NCBI GenBank assembly: GCA_963169475.1
Contig: CAUJFT010000265.1
Coordinates: 1-8,500 of the forward strand
Length of the DNA: 8,500 nt
From: Bacteroidota bacterium
Lineage (GTDB): Bacteria > Bacteroidota > Bacteroidia > J057
Direction: 5' to 3'
Part shown: positions 1 through 6,733 of the stretch, piece by piece
How the letters are laid out: every line of letters begins with the position of its first letter
Position numbering within the stretch: position 1 is the stretch's first letter
Translations under genes and position numbers: made by a program
Notes under the pieces: model-generated
Told to the model about the DNA's origin: nothing
Databases searched by the model: none
What the model saw: only the letters and a program-made list of their open reading frames with translations

Positions 1-1
1 C

Positions 2-1216
2 GCTACTGTCTTAGCTAACGGACCCACTACGATTTGCGAGGGCGAAAGTGTGGTATTGTCAGGAAGTGGCACCGGGTCCACCGGACAAACTTATTCGTGG
101 ATTAGCCTCCCTTCTTCCGTAGTGGTAGGAAATAGCAATAACTATACCGTCAATTCTACGGGTATTTATCAATTTGTCTTGAATAATAATGGCTGCATAT
201 CTACTGCTACTCCCGTCAATATTATGGTTAATCCCCTGCCTATACCAACACTAAGCCCCTTTGGTGCTTTCACAATCTGTGGAGACAATGACCTTACGCT
301 TGTAGCTTCGGGAGGAGCTTCTGCGTATGTATGGTATGAAAATGGAGTTCAGGTTGCAGGGAACAACACAAATCAGTACACTGCTACAATGGAAGGAAGC
401 TATTATGCAACAGTAACAGACCTTAACGGCTGCGTAGGAAATACCCCCCCACTAATTTTAAGCTATGCTCCGCTACCCGATGCTCAAGTTACTCCTAACG
501 GAAGTACGGTAATTTGTGAAGGAGAAAATGTAATGCTAATGGCTTCCGGAGGGAACACCTATCAATGGTATCTGGACGGGAATCTACTAAACGGAGAAAC
601 GAATCCTACAATTCCGGCTGTTGCCAGTGGAAACTACACAGTAATCGTTAATAACAGTTGCGGAGCAGATACTTCTGGGGTAGTCAGCGTGCAAATCAGC
701 GAATCCCCGATTCCGTGGTTCTTTACCGATATGCCGGAGGTTTATGCAGGAGTACCTATACAGTTTATAGACCAAAGTATTAATGCCTCCACTTGGTTAT
801 GGAGCATTGAAAACGGTGCAACCTCAACCCTCCAAAATCCGACTCATACTTTCTATACTACCGGCAATTATCCGGTAAGTCTAATTATCAGCAATGAGAT
901 TGGATGTACCGCAGAAATTATAATCCCGCTTATCGTAACAGAAGGTGCTCCATTTATTCCGAACGCATTCAGCCCCAATGCTGACGGAACGCATGATGTC
1001 TTAGCAACAAATTTTAATGCTTTAAAAACGCTTCAATTTCAAGTTTTTGATAGATGGGGAAAGACCGTTTTTTCTACTACCGGAAAAGACGAGTATTGGA
1101 ACGGAAAAACAGACAACAGAGACGCAGTACCTGGTACCTATTGGTATATGCTAATCGGCAAGAGTCATACAGAAAAAATAATCGAGCAAAAAGGCTGGAT
1201 AATCTTGTTAAGGTAA
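2..1216 (+). CDS. Surface adhesin-like protein with Ig-like repeats, PKD domain and CHU_C T9SS sorting domain (5' truncated)
   Basis: The frame is open from the first bases of the window, so the gene starts upstream and only the last 404 residues are present. In this fragment three Ig-like repeats of about 75-80 residues can be seen: the first runs to about residue 78, the second about 79-158, the third about 159-234. Two of them carry the motif NG-x-T-x-ICEGE near their start, followed by a VxLxxSGG-like strand and a YxWY strand. A PKD-like domain follows (about 235-313; NPTHTFYTTGNYPVSLII is the diagnostic strand pair). The last ~90 residues match the gliding-motility-associated C-terminal domain: IPNAFSPNADGTHD, then FDRWGKTVF, YWNGK and PGTYWY. 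By family knowledge this domain directs T9SS export and surface attachment, so the product is probably a large surface adhesin. The exact ligand cannot be inferred. Stop is TAA at 1214. Confidence 0.93.
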   Translation, partial: ATVLANGPTTICEGESVVLSGSGTGSTGQTYSWISLPSSVVVGNSNNYTVNSTGIYQFVLNNNGCISTATPVNIMVNPLPIPTLSPFGAFTICGDNDLTLVASGGASAYVWYENGVQVAGNNTNQYTATMEGSYYATVTDLNGCVGNTPPLILSYAPLPDAQVTPNGSTVICEGENVMLMASGGNTYQWYLDGNLLNGETNPTIPAVASGNYTVIVNNSCGADTSGVVSVQISESPIPWFFTDMPEVYAGVPIQFIDQSINASTWLWSIENGATSTLQNPTHTFYTTGNYPVSLIISNEIGCTAEIIIPLIVTEGAPFIPNAFSPNADGTHDVLATNFNALKTLQFQVFDRWGKTVFSTTGKDEYWNGKTDNRDAVPGTYWYMLIGKSHTEKIIEQKGWIILLR

Positions 1217-1243
1217 GATGAATTAAGTCAAGATAAAACGAGA

Positions 1244-1276
1244 CCCCCTCTTCCTTAACCTATAAAGAAGGGGGGG
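1244..1276. terminator. Hairpin between convergent genes, possible bidirectional terminator
   Basis: CCCCCTCTTC (1244-1253) pairs with GAAGGGGGGG (1267-1276), a 10-bp stem with one G-T wobble and a 13-nt loop. It lies 27 bp after the adhesin stop and 24 bp after the hsp20 stop, the expected place for a shared terminator. There is no T-run on the + side; on the - side TCTCGTTTTATC follows, a weak T-rich tail. The right arm is part of a run of nine G (1270-1278). Confidence 0.6.
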
Positions 1277-1300
1277 GGAGAAAGACAATTTCATCCGTGA

Positions 1301-1741
1301 TTATTCTACCGAAATAGTACGATTTACTTTTACATCAGGAGCTTTGTGGGATAGCTTTATCAAAAGAACTCCATCAACATAGCTTGCCGAAATATTTTCA
1401 GTATCAATATTTTCCGAAAGCCTCACACTTCTGTTAAAAGACCCAGACGTAAATTCTCTACGCTTATACTTTCCTTTTTCTTCCATTTCGCTACTTTTTT
1501 GTACTTCCGCCGAAACGTGCAACATGTCTTTTTCCAACTCAATTTTAAAATCTTCTTTTTTAAGTCCCGGTGCAGCAAATTCTACTTCAAATCCGGCTTC
1601 CGTCTCTTTGATATTCATTGGGGCAGATTTGAGAAAAGGGAACTGCTTCAAAGCAGTTTGGTCAAACAATTCGTCAAATGCTGTCAATACAGAAGGCATC
1701 CAATTGGTACGGGTTACCGGATAATTTTGTACGTTTTTCAT
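1301..1741 (-). CDS. Small heat-shock protein, Hsp20/alpha-crystallin family
   Basis: The product is a 146-residue ATP-independent holdase chaperone of the cytoplasm, of usual size for bacterial Hsp20 proteins. The alpha-crystallin domain spans about residues 42-133: it starts at MNIKETEAGFEVEFAAPGL, has the KKEDFKIELEKDMLHVSAE strand pair, the SGSFNRSVRLSENID segment, and the family signature A-x-x-x-x-G-V-L as ASYVDGVLLIKL. The C-terminus holds an I-x-V motif (ISV, 143-145), the tail motif that docks between subunits in oligomers. The chosen start is the ATG at 1741 (MKNVQNYPVT); the reading frame stays open another 60 codons upstream, but that extension is AT-rich spacer with no homology-like pattern. 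AAAAAG sits directly before the ATG; no true Shine-Dalgarno is seen. The gene is convergent with the adhesin and divergent from the WG-repeat gene. Confidence 0.94.
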   Translation of the reverse strand: MKNVQNYPVTRTNWMPSVLTAFDELFDQTALKQFPFLKSAPMNIKETEAGFEVEFAAPGLKKEDFKIELEKDMLHVSAEVQKSSEMEEKGKYKRREFTSGSFNRSVRLSENIDTENISASYVDGVLLIKLSHKAPDVKVNRTISVE

Positions 1742-1876
1742 CTTTTTATGATTTTTAAAAAATTTGTAAATTAAATTAAAGATTTGTTTTGTAAGTTTGT
1801 TTACGATTAGGAGATTGCAATAGACATACCAAAGTCGTTTTTGACCATTTTTGTCTTGAACATTATCATAAATATA

Positions 1877-1887
1877 GACATTTTGTC
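1877..1887. promoter_or_regulatory. Dyad GACA-TTT-TGTC, possible operator
   Basis: Perfect inverted repeat GACATTTTGTC in the divergent spacer between hsp20 and the WG-repeat gene. Its centre is 32 bp from that of a second dyad of the same GACA-N3-TGTC form, about three helical turns, as expected for sites read by one dimeric regulator. No known regulator is assigned. Confidence 0.35.
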
Positions 1888-1908
1888 GCAATAAGCTAAA
1901 TAAAATCA

Positions 1909-1919
1909 GACAAATTGTC
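1909..1919. promoter_or_regulatory. Dyad GACAA-A-TTGTC, possible operator
   Basis: Perfect 5-bp-arm inverted repeat GACAAATTGTC. On the - strand it directly follows TATTTTTG (1926 down to 1919), which fits the Bacteroidota -7 consensus TAnnTTTG, so the dyad would cover the transcription start of a possible hsp20 promoter. No convincing -33 element was found, so the promoter part is tentative. Confidence 0.35.
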
Positions 1920-1957
1920 AAAAATATTGTTTTTTATCATATATATTGTATTTTTAT

Positions 1958-3721
1958 ATGCGCCACATTAGCTTAATCCTTGTTTTCCTGATAATTTCAG
2001 CCGTATTTCTGGTACAAGAAATACAGGCACAATTACCCGATTCGCTTGACATGTTAGAAGACATGGCACTTATCGCCAATGACTCTGTTGAATTTGAGGG
2101 GGAACGCAGCCCAGAAGGGCTTACAGTACTAAAAATCAAGGGAAAATGGGGCTTCAAAGACAATAATTTGAATACCGTTATTCCGTTCATTTATGACGAA
2201 GCAGGAGATTTTGAGGAGGGACTTGCAGAAGTCAGAAAAGACGACTACTGGGGATATATTAATACAAAGGGTGAGGTAGTGCTGCCTTTTATTTATGAAA
2301 ATGCTTACCGTTTTTCGGGAGGGCTTGCGGCAGTAAGGGTGAATAAAAAATGGGGATTTATTCATAAAAATGGGGACTTTGCTATCCCTGCTGTCTATGA
2401 TGATGTTTATTCTTTTTCGGAGGATAGGGCAATGGTAATGAACAATGAGAAATGGGGGTTTATTGACAAGACGGGTAAATCACTTACACTGCTTGAATAT
2501 GATTTTGCACAAGACTTCTCATTAGGGTTCGCAGTTGCGGAAAAGGAAACACAAAAAGGAGTGATTAATCGGGAAGGGAAAACGGTAATTCCCTTTCAGT
2601 ATGATAAAATAGTCATGAGCGACAGCCTTTTGTTTTTAGTAAAACAAAAAGGGAAATGGGGAATGATGTCTTGTGAAGGGCAGGAAATTACTCCTTGCAT
2701 CTATGAAGAAATTTATGGAATGTATGAGAGTCCGGGTTTTAGCTCCTCTACAGAAGTTCCTTCCGAAATGGAGATGCTCAACAATAAGCCTATTCTGTTT
2801 CCTTACTTTATGGTAAGATTAGCAGAAAAACAAGGACTTATTACCCGACACGGGAAAATAATTATCTCTCCAATATATGATTATATCAATTACAATCCTC
2901 CTTTTTGGGAGATTATGATGGGGCAAAATATTGGTTTTGCAGACTCAACCGGGCATGTACTCGTTTCTCCCAAATATACTGCTACTGGCTTCTTTGAAAA
3001 CGGCATGATGACAGTTTCCGTTGATAGTGTTTGGGGCGTAATAAATAAAGGCGGAAAAGGAATCATCGCGCCTCAATATCAAGAAATCAAGGGCTATTAT
3101 GGGGAATTATTTGCGGTTCGTTCGGGTGAACTATGGGGCTATATAGATAAAGACAACAAAATCATCATTCCTTTTCTTTTTAGCGAAGCAGAAAGTTTTG
3201 AGAAAGAGTATGCAGTAGTACAAAAAGCAGGATATTACGGGGTGATAAACAAGCAAGGTAAAACCTGTATCGAGTTTAAATATAGAAAAATTCAAATCCT
3301 TCCCGATGGAAAACACGCAATAGGTCAAAATCAAAATCAGAAAGAAGTAATCATCAATATTGCTACTCATAAAATTATCTCTAAGGAATATAATACTATC
3401 ATTCCCGATGAAAAAGGAAAGTATTTTGTCGTTTCTCTGAATGAGAAGATGGGCATTGCTGATAGCAAAGGACGTTTAATCCTACCGATTAAGTATTCTC
3501 AAATTGTACATAGCAATTTACTTGATTTATTTTGGGTGCAGCAAGAAGGTAAGTACGGACTCATGGACAAAAACAAAAAATGGAAAATCAACCCTATGTA
3601 CGAAAGTATTGAACCTTTCTATGAAGGAAAAGCATGGATTGATGATGGTTCAGATTATTACTGGATAAATTCCCAAGGCGAAAGGCAGAAAGAGCCTACT
3701 TTTCGTAGCGATTTTCCTTAA
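1958..3721 (+). CDS. Exported WG-repeat protein
   Basis: The 587-residue product has a signal peptide (MRHISLILVFLIISAVFLV, cleavage probably after EIQAQ at 25) and then consists almost entirely of WG repeats, the family built on KWGFI-D-x-x-G-K-x-x-I-P-x-x-YD. The conserved WG or xG glycines fall at residues 65, 99, 133, 167, 201 and 235, an exact 34-residue period, then after an insert of about 24 residues at 293, 326, 360, 394 and 428, then 499 and 534, with a degenerate unit between 428 and 499 and a last partial unit near 569. That gives about 14-15 units. W is replaced in several units (K200, Q292, I325, Y427, M498, Y533). The start is the ATG at 1958; a TTG four codons upstream is less likely. 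The molecular role of WG repeats is not established; a repeat scaffold exposed to the periplasm or outer surface is inferred. No T9SS tail is present. Confidence 0.9.
   Translation: MRHISLILVFLIISAVFLVQEIQAQLPDSLDMLEDMALIANDSVEFEGERSPEGLTVLKIKGKWGFKDNNLNTVIPFIYDEAGDFEEGLAEVRKDDYWGYINTKGEVVLPFIYENAYRFSGGLAAVRVNKKWGFIHKNGDFAIPAVYDDVYSFSEDRAMVMNNEKWGFIDKTGKSLTLLEYDFAQDFSLGFAVAEKETQKGVINREGKTVIPFQYDKIVMSDSLLFLVKQKGKWGMMSCEGQEITPCIYEEIYGMYESPGFSSSTEVPSEMEMLNNKPILFPYFMVRLAEKQGLITRHGKIIISPIYDYINYNPPFWEIMMGQNIGFADSTGHVLVSPKYTATGFFENGMMTVSVDSVWGVINKGGKGIIAPQYQEIKGYYGELFAVRSGELWGYIDKDNKIIIPFLFSEAESFEKEYAVVQKAGYYGVINKQGKTCIEFKYRKIQILPDGKHAIGQNQNQKEVIINIATHKIISKEYNTIIPDEKGKYFVVSLNEKMGIADSKGRLILPIKYSQIVHSNLLDLFWVQQEGKYGLMDKNKKWKINPMYESIEPFYEGKAWIDDGSDYYWINSQGERQKEPTFRSDFP
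2141..3685 (+). repeat. Array of about 14-15 WG repeats (34-residue, ~102-bp period)
   Basis: The protein-level repeat is regular, but the DNA units have diverged strongly, so this is an old array rather than a recent tandem duplication. The first six units keep exact 34-residue spacing; an insert around residues 257-280 separates two sub-blocks, which may mark two structural lobes. Confidence 0.85.
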
Positions 3722-4618
3722 TCAGGTTTTGCGGGAGTCGCTCCCCCACATCAGGGTTCTCCTCAATGTACCTATGTATTTAGTATCTGGCATTCTGACT
3801 AACTTTACCATAAAATCCGCTTTCCTTACGGCTATAGCAGTGCCTGCATTGATATGCTCTGTACGGGTGTCTAATGCCAGCATTGCCTTCCCTGAACGCG
3901 CTCCTATTTCACAAGAAATTACGGCAGAATCAGGGATTACGACCGGGCGAACTGTAAGTGAATGCGGTGCAACGGGGGTGATAATAAAGTTTCGAGAATC
4001 CGGAAAGATGATGGGTCCTCCGCAGGCCAAGCTGTAAGCCGTTGATCCAGTAGGAGTTGCAATAATTAGCCCGTCTCCTCTATAAGTATTGAGAAACTCT
4101 CCGTTTACATAGACATTTACGGATATCATCTCATTGGTATTACTTTTATGGATAGTTACATCATTTAGCCCAAAATTCTGCTCTCCAAATATGCCCTTAG
4201 GGTCTGAAACTACCGAAACTAACCCCCGCTCATCAATTCTATAGACGTTTCGCATAAGCATTTCGGTAGCCGGAATTAGGTCATTTTGAGTAATCGTGGT
4301 AAGGTAACCCATTCTCCCAAAATTTACTCCTACAATTGGGATTTTTAAGGGGTGATTACCAAATAGCCTCACACACTCCAATACAGTGCCATCTCCGCCA
4401 AAACTTATAATAAATTGCACATCGGTAAACGGCGACTGCGCTTCAAAGGTAGAAAAAGAAAGATGTGCTGGCTCATTAGGGCTTTGCGCACGGATTTCTT
4501 CTAAATATGGGCGATAAATCATGTATTCAATTCTGGCGTAATACAAATACTCAAAATAGCGAATGAGTCGCTGCATATCCGTATTTTCTGTAATCCGCCC
4601 ATAGATTGCTATTTTCAT
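3722..4618 (-). CDS. nadK: NAD kinase
   Basis: This 298-residue cytoplasmic enzyme phosphorylates NAD+ to NADP+ at the 2'-hydroxyl of the adenosine ribose, using ATP or polyphosphate, and so supplies the NADP(H) pool. Diagnostic motifs are all present: SFGGDGTVL (72-80, with the GGDGT nucleotide-binding loop at 74-78 and the catalytic Asp), GVNFGRMGYLT (97-107), LNDV (151-154), the glycine-rich GDGLIIATPTGSTAYSL (181-197) continuing to CGGPI, and ITPVAPHSLTVRPVVIPD (213-230). Length is normal for the family. The ATG at 4618 gives the MKIAIYGR N-terminus typical of Bacteroidota NadK. The stop codon TGA at 3724-3722 directly touches the TAA of the convergent WG gene. No partner gene for NAD biosynthesis lies next to it. 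All catalytic motifs are intact, so it should be functional. Confidence 0.97.
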   Translation of the reverse strand: MKIAIYGRITENTDMQRLIRYFEYLYYARIEYMIYRPYLEEIRAQSPNEPAHLSFSTFEAQSPFTDVQFIISFGGDGTVLECVRLFGNHPLKIPIVGVNFGRMGYLTTITQNDLIPATEMLMRNVYRIDERGLVSVVSDPKGIFGEQNFGLNDVTIHKSNTNEMISVNVYVNGEFLNTYRGDGLIIATPTGSTAYSLACGGPIIFPDSRNFIITPVAPHSLTVRPVVIPDSAVISCEIGARSGKAMLALDTRTEHINAGTAIAVRKADFMVKLVRMPDTKYIGTLRRTLMWGSDSRKT

Positions 4619-4622
4619 ACCG

Positions 4623-4630
4623 CAAAATTA
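4623..4630 (-). promoter_or_regulatory. Candidate -7 promoter element TAATTTTG of nadK
   Basis: TAATTTTG on the - strand matches the Bacteroidota -7 consensus TAnnTTTG at all fixed positions and ends 4 nt before the nadK ATG. If it is used, transcription would start at or within a base or two of the ATG, giving a leaderless or near-leaderless mRNA. A matching TTG at the usual -33 distance was not found (the nearest CCTTTTG is about 25 nt upstream), which lowers confidence. Confidence 0.45.
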
Positions 4631-4761
4631 AGAATATGTTTTGAAACAGATTAGACAAAAGGTAACACTATTCACATTTTTCTGCTCAAATTATTTTATG
4701 TAGAAATTTTTTGTCACCAAAAATCTATATTTTAGCAATAAAATTACATAGAAAAAGGGTG

Positions 4762-4787
4762 CTGTAAACTTATTATGATTTTTACAG
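4762..4787. repeat. Inverted repeat CTGTAAA-N12-TTTACAG
   Basis: CTGTAAA (4762-4768) and TTTACAG (4781-4787) are perfect 7-bp arms around a 12-nt spacer. The core TGTAAA/TTTACA is shared with the larger repeat just downstream, which suggests binding sites for one protein more than a terminator. Confidence 0.5.
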
Positions 4788-4791
4788 ATGA

Positions 4792-4832
4792 TTTACATTA
4801 AGAATTTTATAAAAATTAATTTTTAATGTAAA
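4792..4832. repeat. 15-bp inverted repeat with TTTACATTAA arms
   Basis: 4792-4806 pairs with 4818-4832 over 15 bp with a single G-T wobble; the outer 10 bp (TTTACATTAA / TTAATGTAAA) are perfect and the loop is 11 nt. It lies 174 bp upstream of the nadK start and 162 bp upstream of the 4994 start. There is no T-tract after it in either direction, so a simple intrinsic terminator is unlikely. Because the region is very AT-rich, part of the symmetry could be compositional. Confidence 0.5.
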
Positions 4833-4892
4833 AATTTGTTATATTGCAAGCGTTTGTAATTAGTATCAAATGCACCTCTGTCTTTCCTACTC

Positions 4893-4917
4893 ACTCAGTC
4901 GCCCCGTCTGACTAAGT
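4893..4917 (+). repeat. GC-rich imperfect hairpin in the spacer
   Basis: ACTCAGTC (4893-4900) pairs with GACTAAGT (4910-4917) with one mismatch in the 4+1+3 bp stem, around the loop GCCCCGTCT. It is the only GC-rich patch in an otherwise AT-rich spacer and lies 77 bp before the 4994 start, so it could sit in that gene's 5' leader or be the end of a small transcript. Confidence 0.3.
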
Positions 4918-4993
4918 AATAAAAATGATAAAGATTACAAGATAGCTATAGTACATTGACTATTATTTTTTACTTCATATTCAATCTTATTGT

Positions 4994-5350
4994 ATGCGTT
5001 CATTGATTTTCAGTTTTGCTTGCTTTTGTTTTATCTTCTTATTCTCTCTCTCCAAAGGAAACCTTCTTGCTCAAGATGCTCCTAATCGGCTTGTTTCCAA
5101 TAACGAGAATCATGCTTCTGCACCCCTACGTATTAAAGCAGAAAAACTTATCGAAGAAACCCCTTGGAAAGAAAAGGTGGGAAATATGGACTATCAACTC
5201 CTCCAAAGATTAGAAAGAATCTATCAGTTTCCCTCGGGAAAAACACTAAAATTAAACCCTCAAGTTTTAGAAACGGAATTAAAACAAGAAATAAAAGAGT
5301 GGTATAATGCCTCACCAGACCAAAGAGCAAAAGTATTGATAAGCCTATAA
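4994..5350 (+). CDS. Small exported protein of unknown function
   Basis: I do not recognise this 118-residue protein. It begins with a long hydrophobic signal peptide (SLIFSFACFCFIFLFSLS) and a probable cleavage after LLAQ at residue 27, leaving a mature part of about 91 residues. The mature part is charged and looks helical: APLRIKAEKLIEETPW, then MDYQLLQRLERIYQ and NPQVLETELKQEIKEWY. It has no cysteine, no lipobox and no T9SS C-terminal domain, so a periplasmic location or secretion by another route is inferred. The ATG at 4994 is the only start that keeps the signal peptide. The gene lies 92 bp upstream of the CUB-domain gene in the same direction and could be the first gene of that unit. 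Codon use resembles its neighbours. Signal peptide plus uninterrupted helical pattern make a real gene likely. Confidence 0.75.
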   Translation: MRSLIFSFACFCFIFLFSLSKGNLLAQDAPNRLVSNNENHASAPLRIKAEKLIEETPWKEKVGNMDYQLLQRLERIYQFPSGKTLKLNPQVLETELKQEIKEWYNASPDQRAKVLISL

Positions 5351-5379
5351 CTACTCTTCTAGCACATATCCATATTTTC

Positions 5380-5392
5380 ATTTAGGCTAAAT
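5380..5392. promoter_or_regulatory. Dyad ATTTAG-G-CTAAAT in the 92-bp spacer
   Basis: Perfect 6-bp-arm palindrome around one base, 50 bp before the start of the CUB-domain gene. It is too tight for a hairpin and would fit an operator. It could be chance in AT-rich DNA. Confidence 0.25.
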
Positions 5393-5442
5393 ATCCTATC
5401 TGTGTTTTTTGTATCATAACTATTAATCATACATTCTATTAT

Positions 5443-6690
5443 ATGCTCCATAGAACTACATTTCATCTTGCAATTGTTTTATTGTTATTAATAATTTTTG
5501 AATCAGGATTTTCTCAAAACACAAATTGTAATGACCCTGACCCTTTCTGCGCAAGCTATACCTCACAGTCATTTAATATCAATGCCTCCGGAGTAGATGC
5601 AAGCGTTACCAACCCCGGTAATAATTATGATTGTCTTCTTAGCTCTCCAAGACCTAGTTGGTTTTATCTCGAAATTCAAAATGGAGGAAACCTAGATATG
5701 CACATGACTGGGTATGATGTAACCAATAGCCCCGTTGATGTGGACTTTATCCTCTATGGACCATTTAGTAATCTTGCTAACGCTATTGCAGGGTGTAATA
5801 ATTATGGTAACGGCGGAACGGGAGCGAATGTGTTAGACTGTAGCTATTCTCCCTCTCCTGATGAAGACATTAATATTACGGGTGCCGTTAGTGGTCAAGT
5901 TTACATATTGCTTGTAACGGGATATAGTATTATATCTAATAACTACACCCTTATTCAAACGGGAGGAACCGCCACCACTAATTGCTCCATTATTAATACG
6001 GGAAATTGTGGAGAAACTATATACGACACCGGAGGAGCAGCCGGGAACTATCCCAATAATGCCAACACTTCTACTACTGTGTGTCCGGCAGTAGCAGGAG
6101 GAACGGTTACTATTAATTTTACTGCATTTGATATGGAAGCCTGCTGCGACTTTTTGAATGTATATAATGGTACGGGTACCGGCTCATTGATTGGCTCTTA
6201 CTCCGGCTCATCGCTGCCACCTTCTATCACCTCTACCGCTCCTGACGGCTGCCTTACGATAACTTTTAGCTCTGATTTTTCAATAACCGGAGCAGGATAT
6301 GCCTATAGTGTAATCTGTAATGCTCCGCCGGCAGTATGCAATATTTCCTCTATTCTATTTGTCAATGCGTCCTCTTGTAATAATAATGGCACCCCCTCTA
6401 ATCCCGCTGATGATTATTTTACGGTGGATATTATCGTAAACTATACGAATAAGCCGGCAACAGGAACGTTAAATCTAAGCGGAGGGGCAAGCGCAAGCGT
6501 AGCCGTAGGAAGTATCGGGGCTTCGAGCTATACATTTACCGGAATTGTATTTCCTGCAAATGGCACTGCCGCCTCTGTTACTGCGACCTTTTCGGCTTCT
6601 GCTACTTGTACGCTCACCAATAGCAGTGGTCCCGCTGTATCGTCTTGCTCTACTCCTTTATGTACGCCCAACAACGGCACGTGGAATTAA
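5443..6690 (+). CDS. Exported protein with a CUB-like domain, no T9SS tail seen
   Basis: The 415-residue product starts with a signal peptide (FHLAIVLLLLIIFESGFSQ, cleavage after Q25). Residues about 30-175 form a beta-rich, Cys-containing domain of a kind common in Bacteroidota surface proteins (NPGNNYDCL, PSWFYLEI, DVDFILYGPFSN, GQVYILLVTGYS). Residues about 189-292 match a CUB domain: CGETIYDTGG, then FDMEACCDFLNVYNG and LTITFSSDFS; E232, D236 and D278 sit where calcium-binding CUB domains have their acidic ligands. A third beta domain (about 299-402) has the CNNNGTPSNPADDYFTVDI opening also typical of this phylum. The protein then ends after CTPNNGTWN with no CHU_C or Por-secretion tail, although such multidomain proteins usually carry one. 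It may be truncated, secreted by another route, or rely on an unrecognised signal. The ATG at 5443 is the start that fits the signal peptide. It lies 43 bp upstream of the next gene. Confidence 0.88.
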   Translation: MLHRTTFHLAIVLLLLIIFESGFSQNTNCNDPDPFCASYTSQSFNINASGVDASVTNPGNNYDCLLSSPRPSWFYLEIQNGGNLDMHMTGYDVTNSPVDVDFILYGPFSNLANAIAGCNNYGNGGTGANVLDCSYSPSPDEDINITGAVSGQVYILLVTGYSIISNNYTLIQTGGTATTNCSIINTGNCGETIYDTGGAAGNYPNNANTSTTVCPAVAGGTVTINFTAFDMEACCDFLNVYNGTGTGSLIGSYSGSSLPPSITSTAPDGCLTITFSSDFSITGAGYAYSVICNAPPAVCNISSILFVNASSCNNNGTPSNPADDYFTVDIIVNYTNKPATGTLNLSGGASASVAVGSIGASSYTFTGIVFPANGTAASVTATFSASATCTLTNSSGPAVSSCSTPLCTPNNGTWN

Positions 6691-6733
6691 GGGCTGAAAT
6701 TACGCTTATACTCAGACTTAAATCAATGTGCTT

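Larger units (their letters stand above)
4619..4993. other. 375-bp AT-rich divergent spacer with clustered inverted repeats, no gene seen
   Basis: The spacer separates nadK (-) from the small exported protein gene (+). No convincing coding frame or RNA gene is visible. It contains at least three inverted repeats, listed separately, and four TTTACA/TGTAAA half-sites between 4763 and 4832. It probably holds the promoters for both genes and may hold a small RNA or a binding region for a regulator. Confidence 0.6.

Noticed and set aside
1270..1278. Run of nine G as a phase-variation tract
   Set aside because: It sits in the arm of a hairpin between convergent genes, not in a coding region or promoter.
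1499..1774. Open frames on the + strand opposite hsp20
   Set aside because: Antisense to the well-conserved alpha-crystallin domain and lacking any domain pattern.
1742..1921. 60-codon N-terminal extension of the hsp20 frame
   Set aside because: Low-complexity AT-rich translation containing the dyads; MKNVQNYPVT at 1741 gives a normal Hsp20 length.
1946..1957. TTG start of the WG-repeat gene
   Set aside because: ATG at 1958 gives a standard signal peptide; the TTG adds four residues without better context.
3729..4037. 102-residue open frame on the + strand
   Set aside because: Lies fully antisense to the conserved nadK motifs; a shadow frame.
4619..4993. tRNA, riboswitch or CRISPR in the long spacer
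   Set aside because: No cloverleaf, no known aptamer core and no regularly spaced direct repeats were visible.
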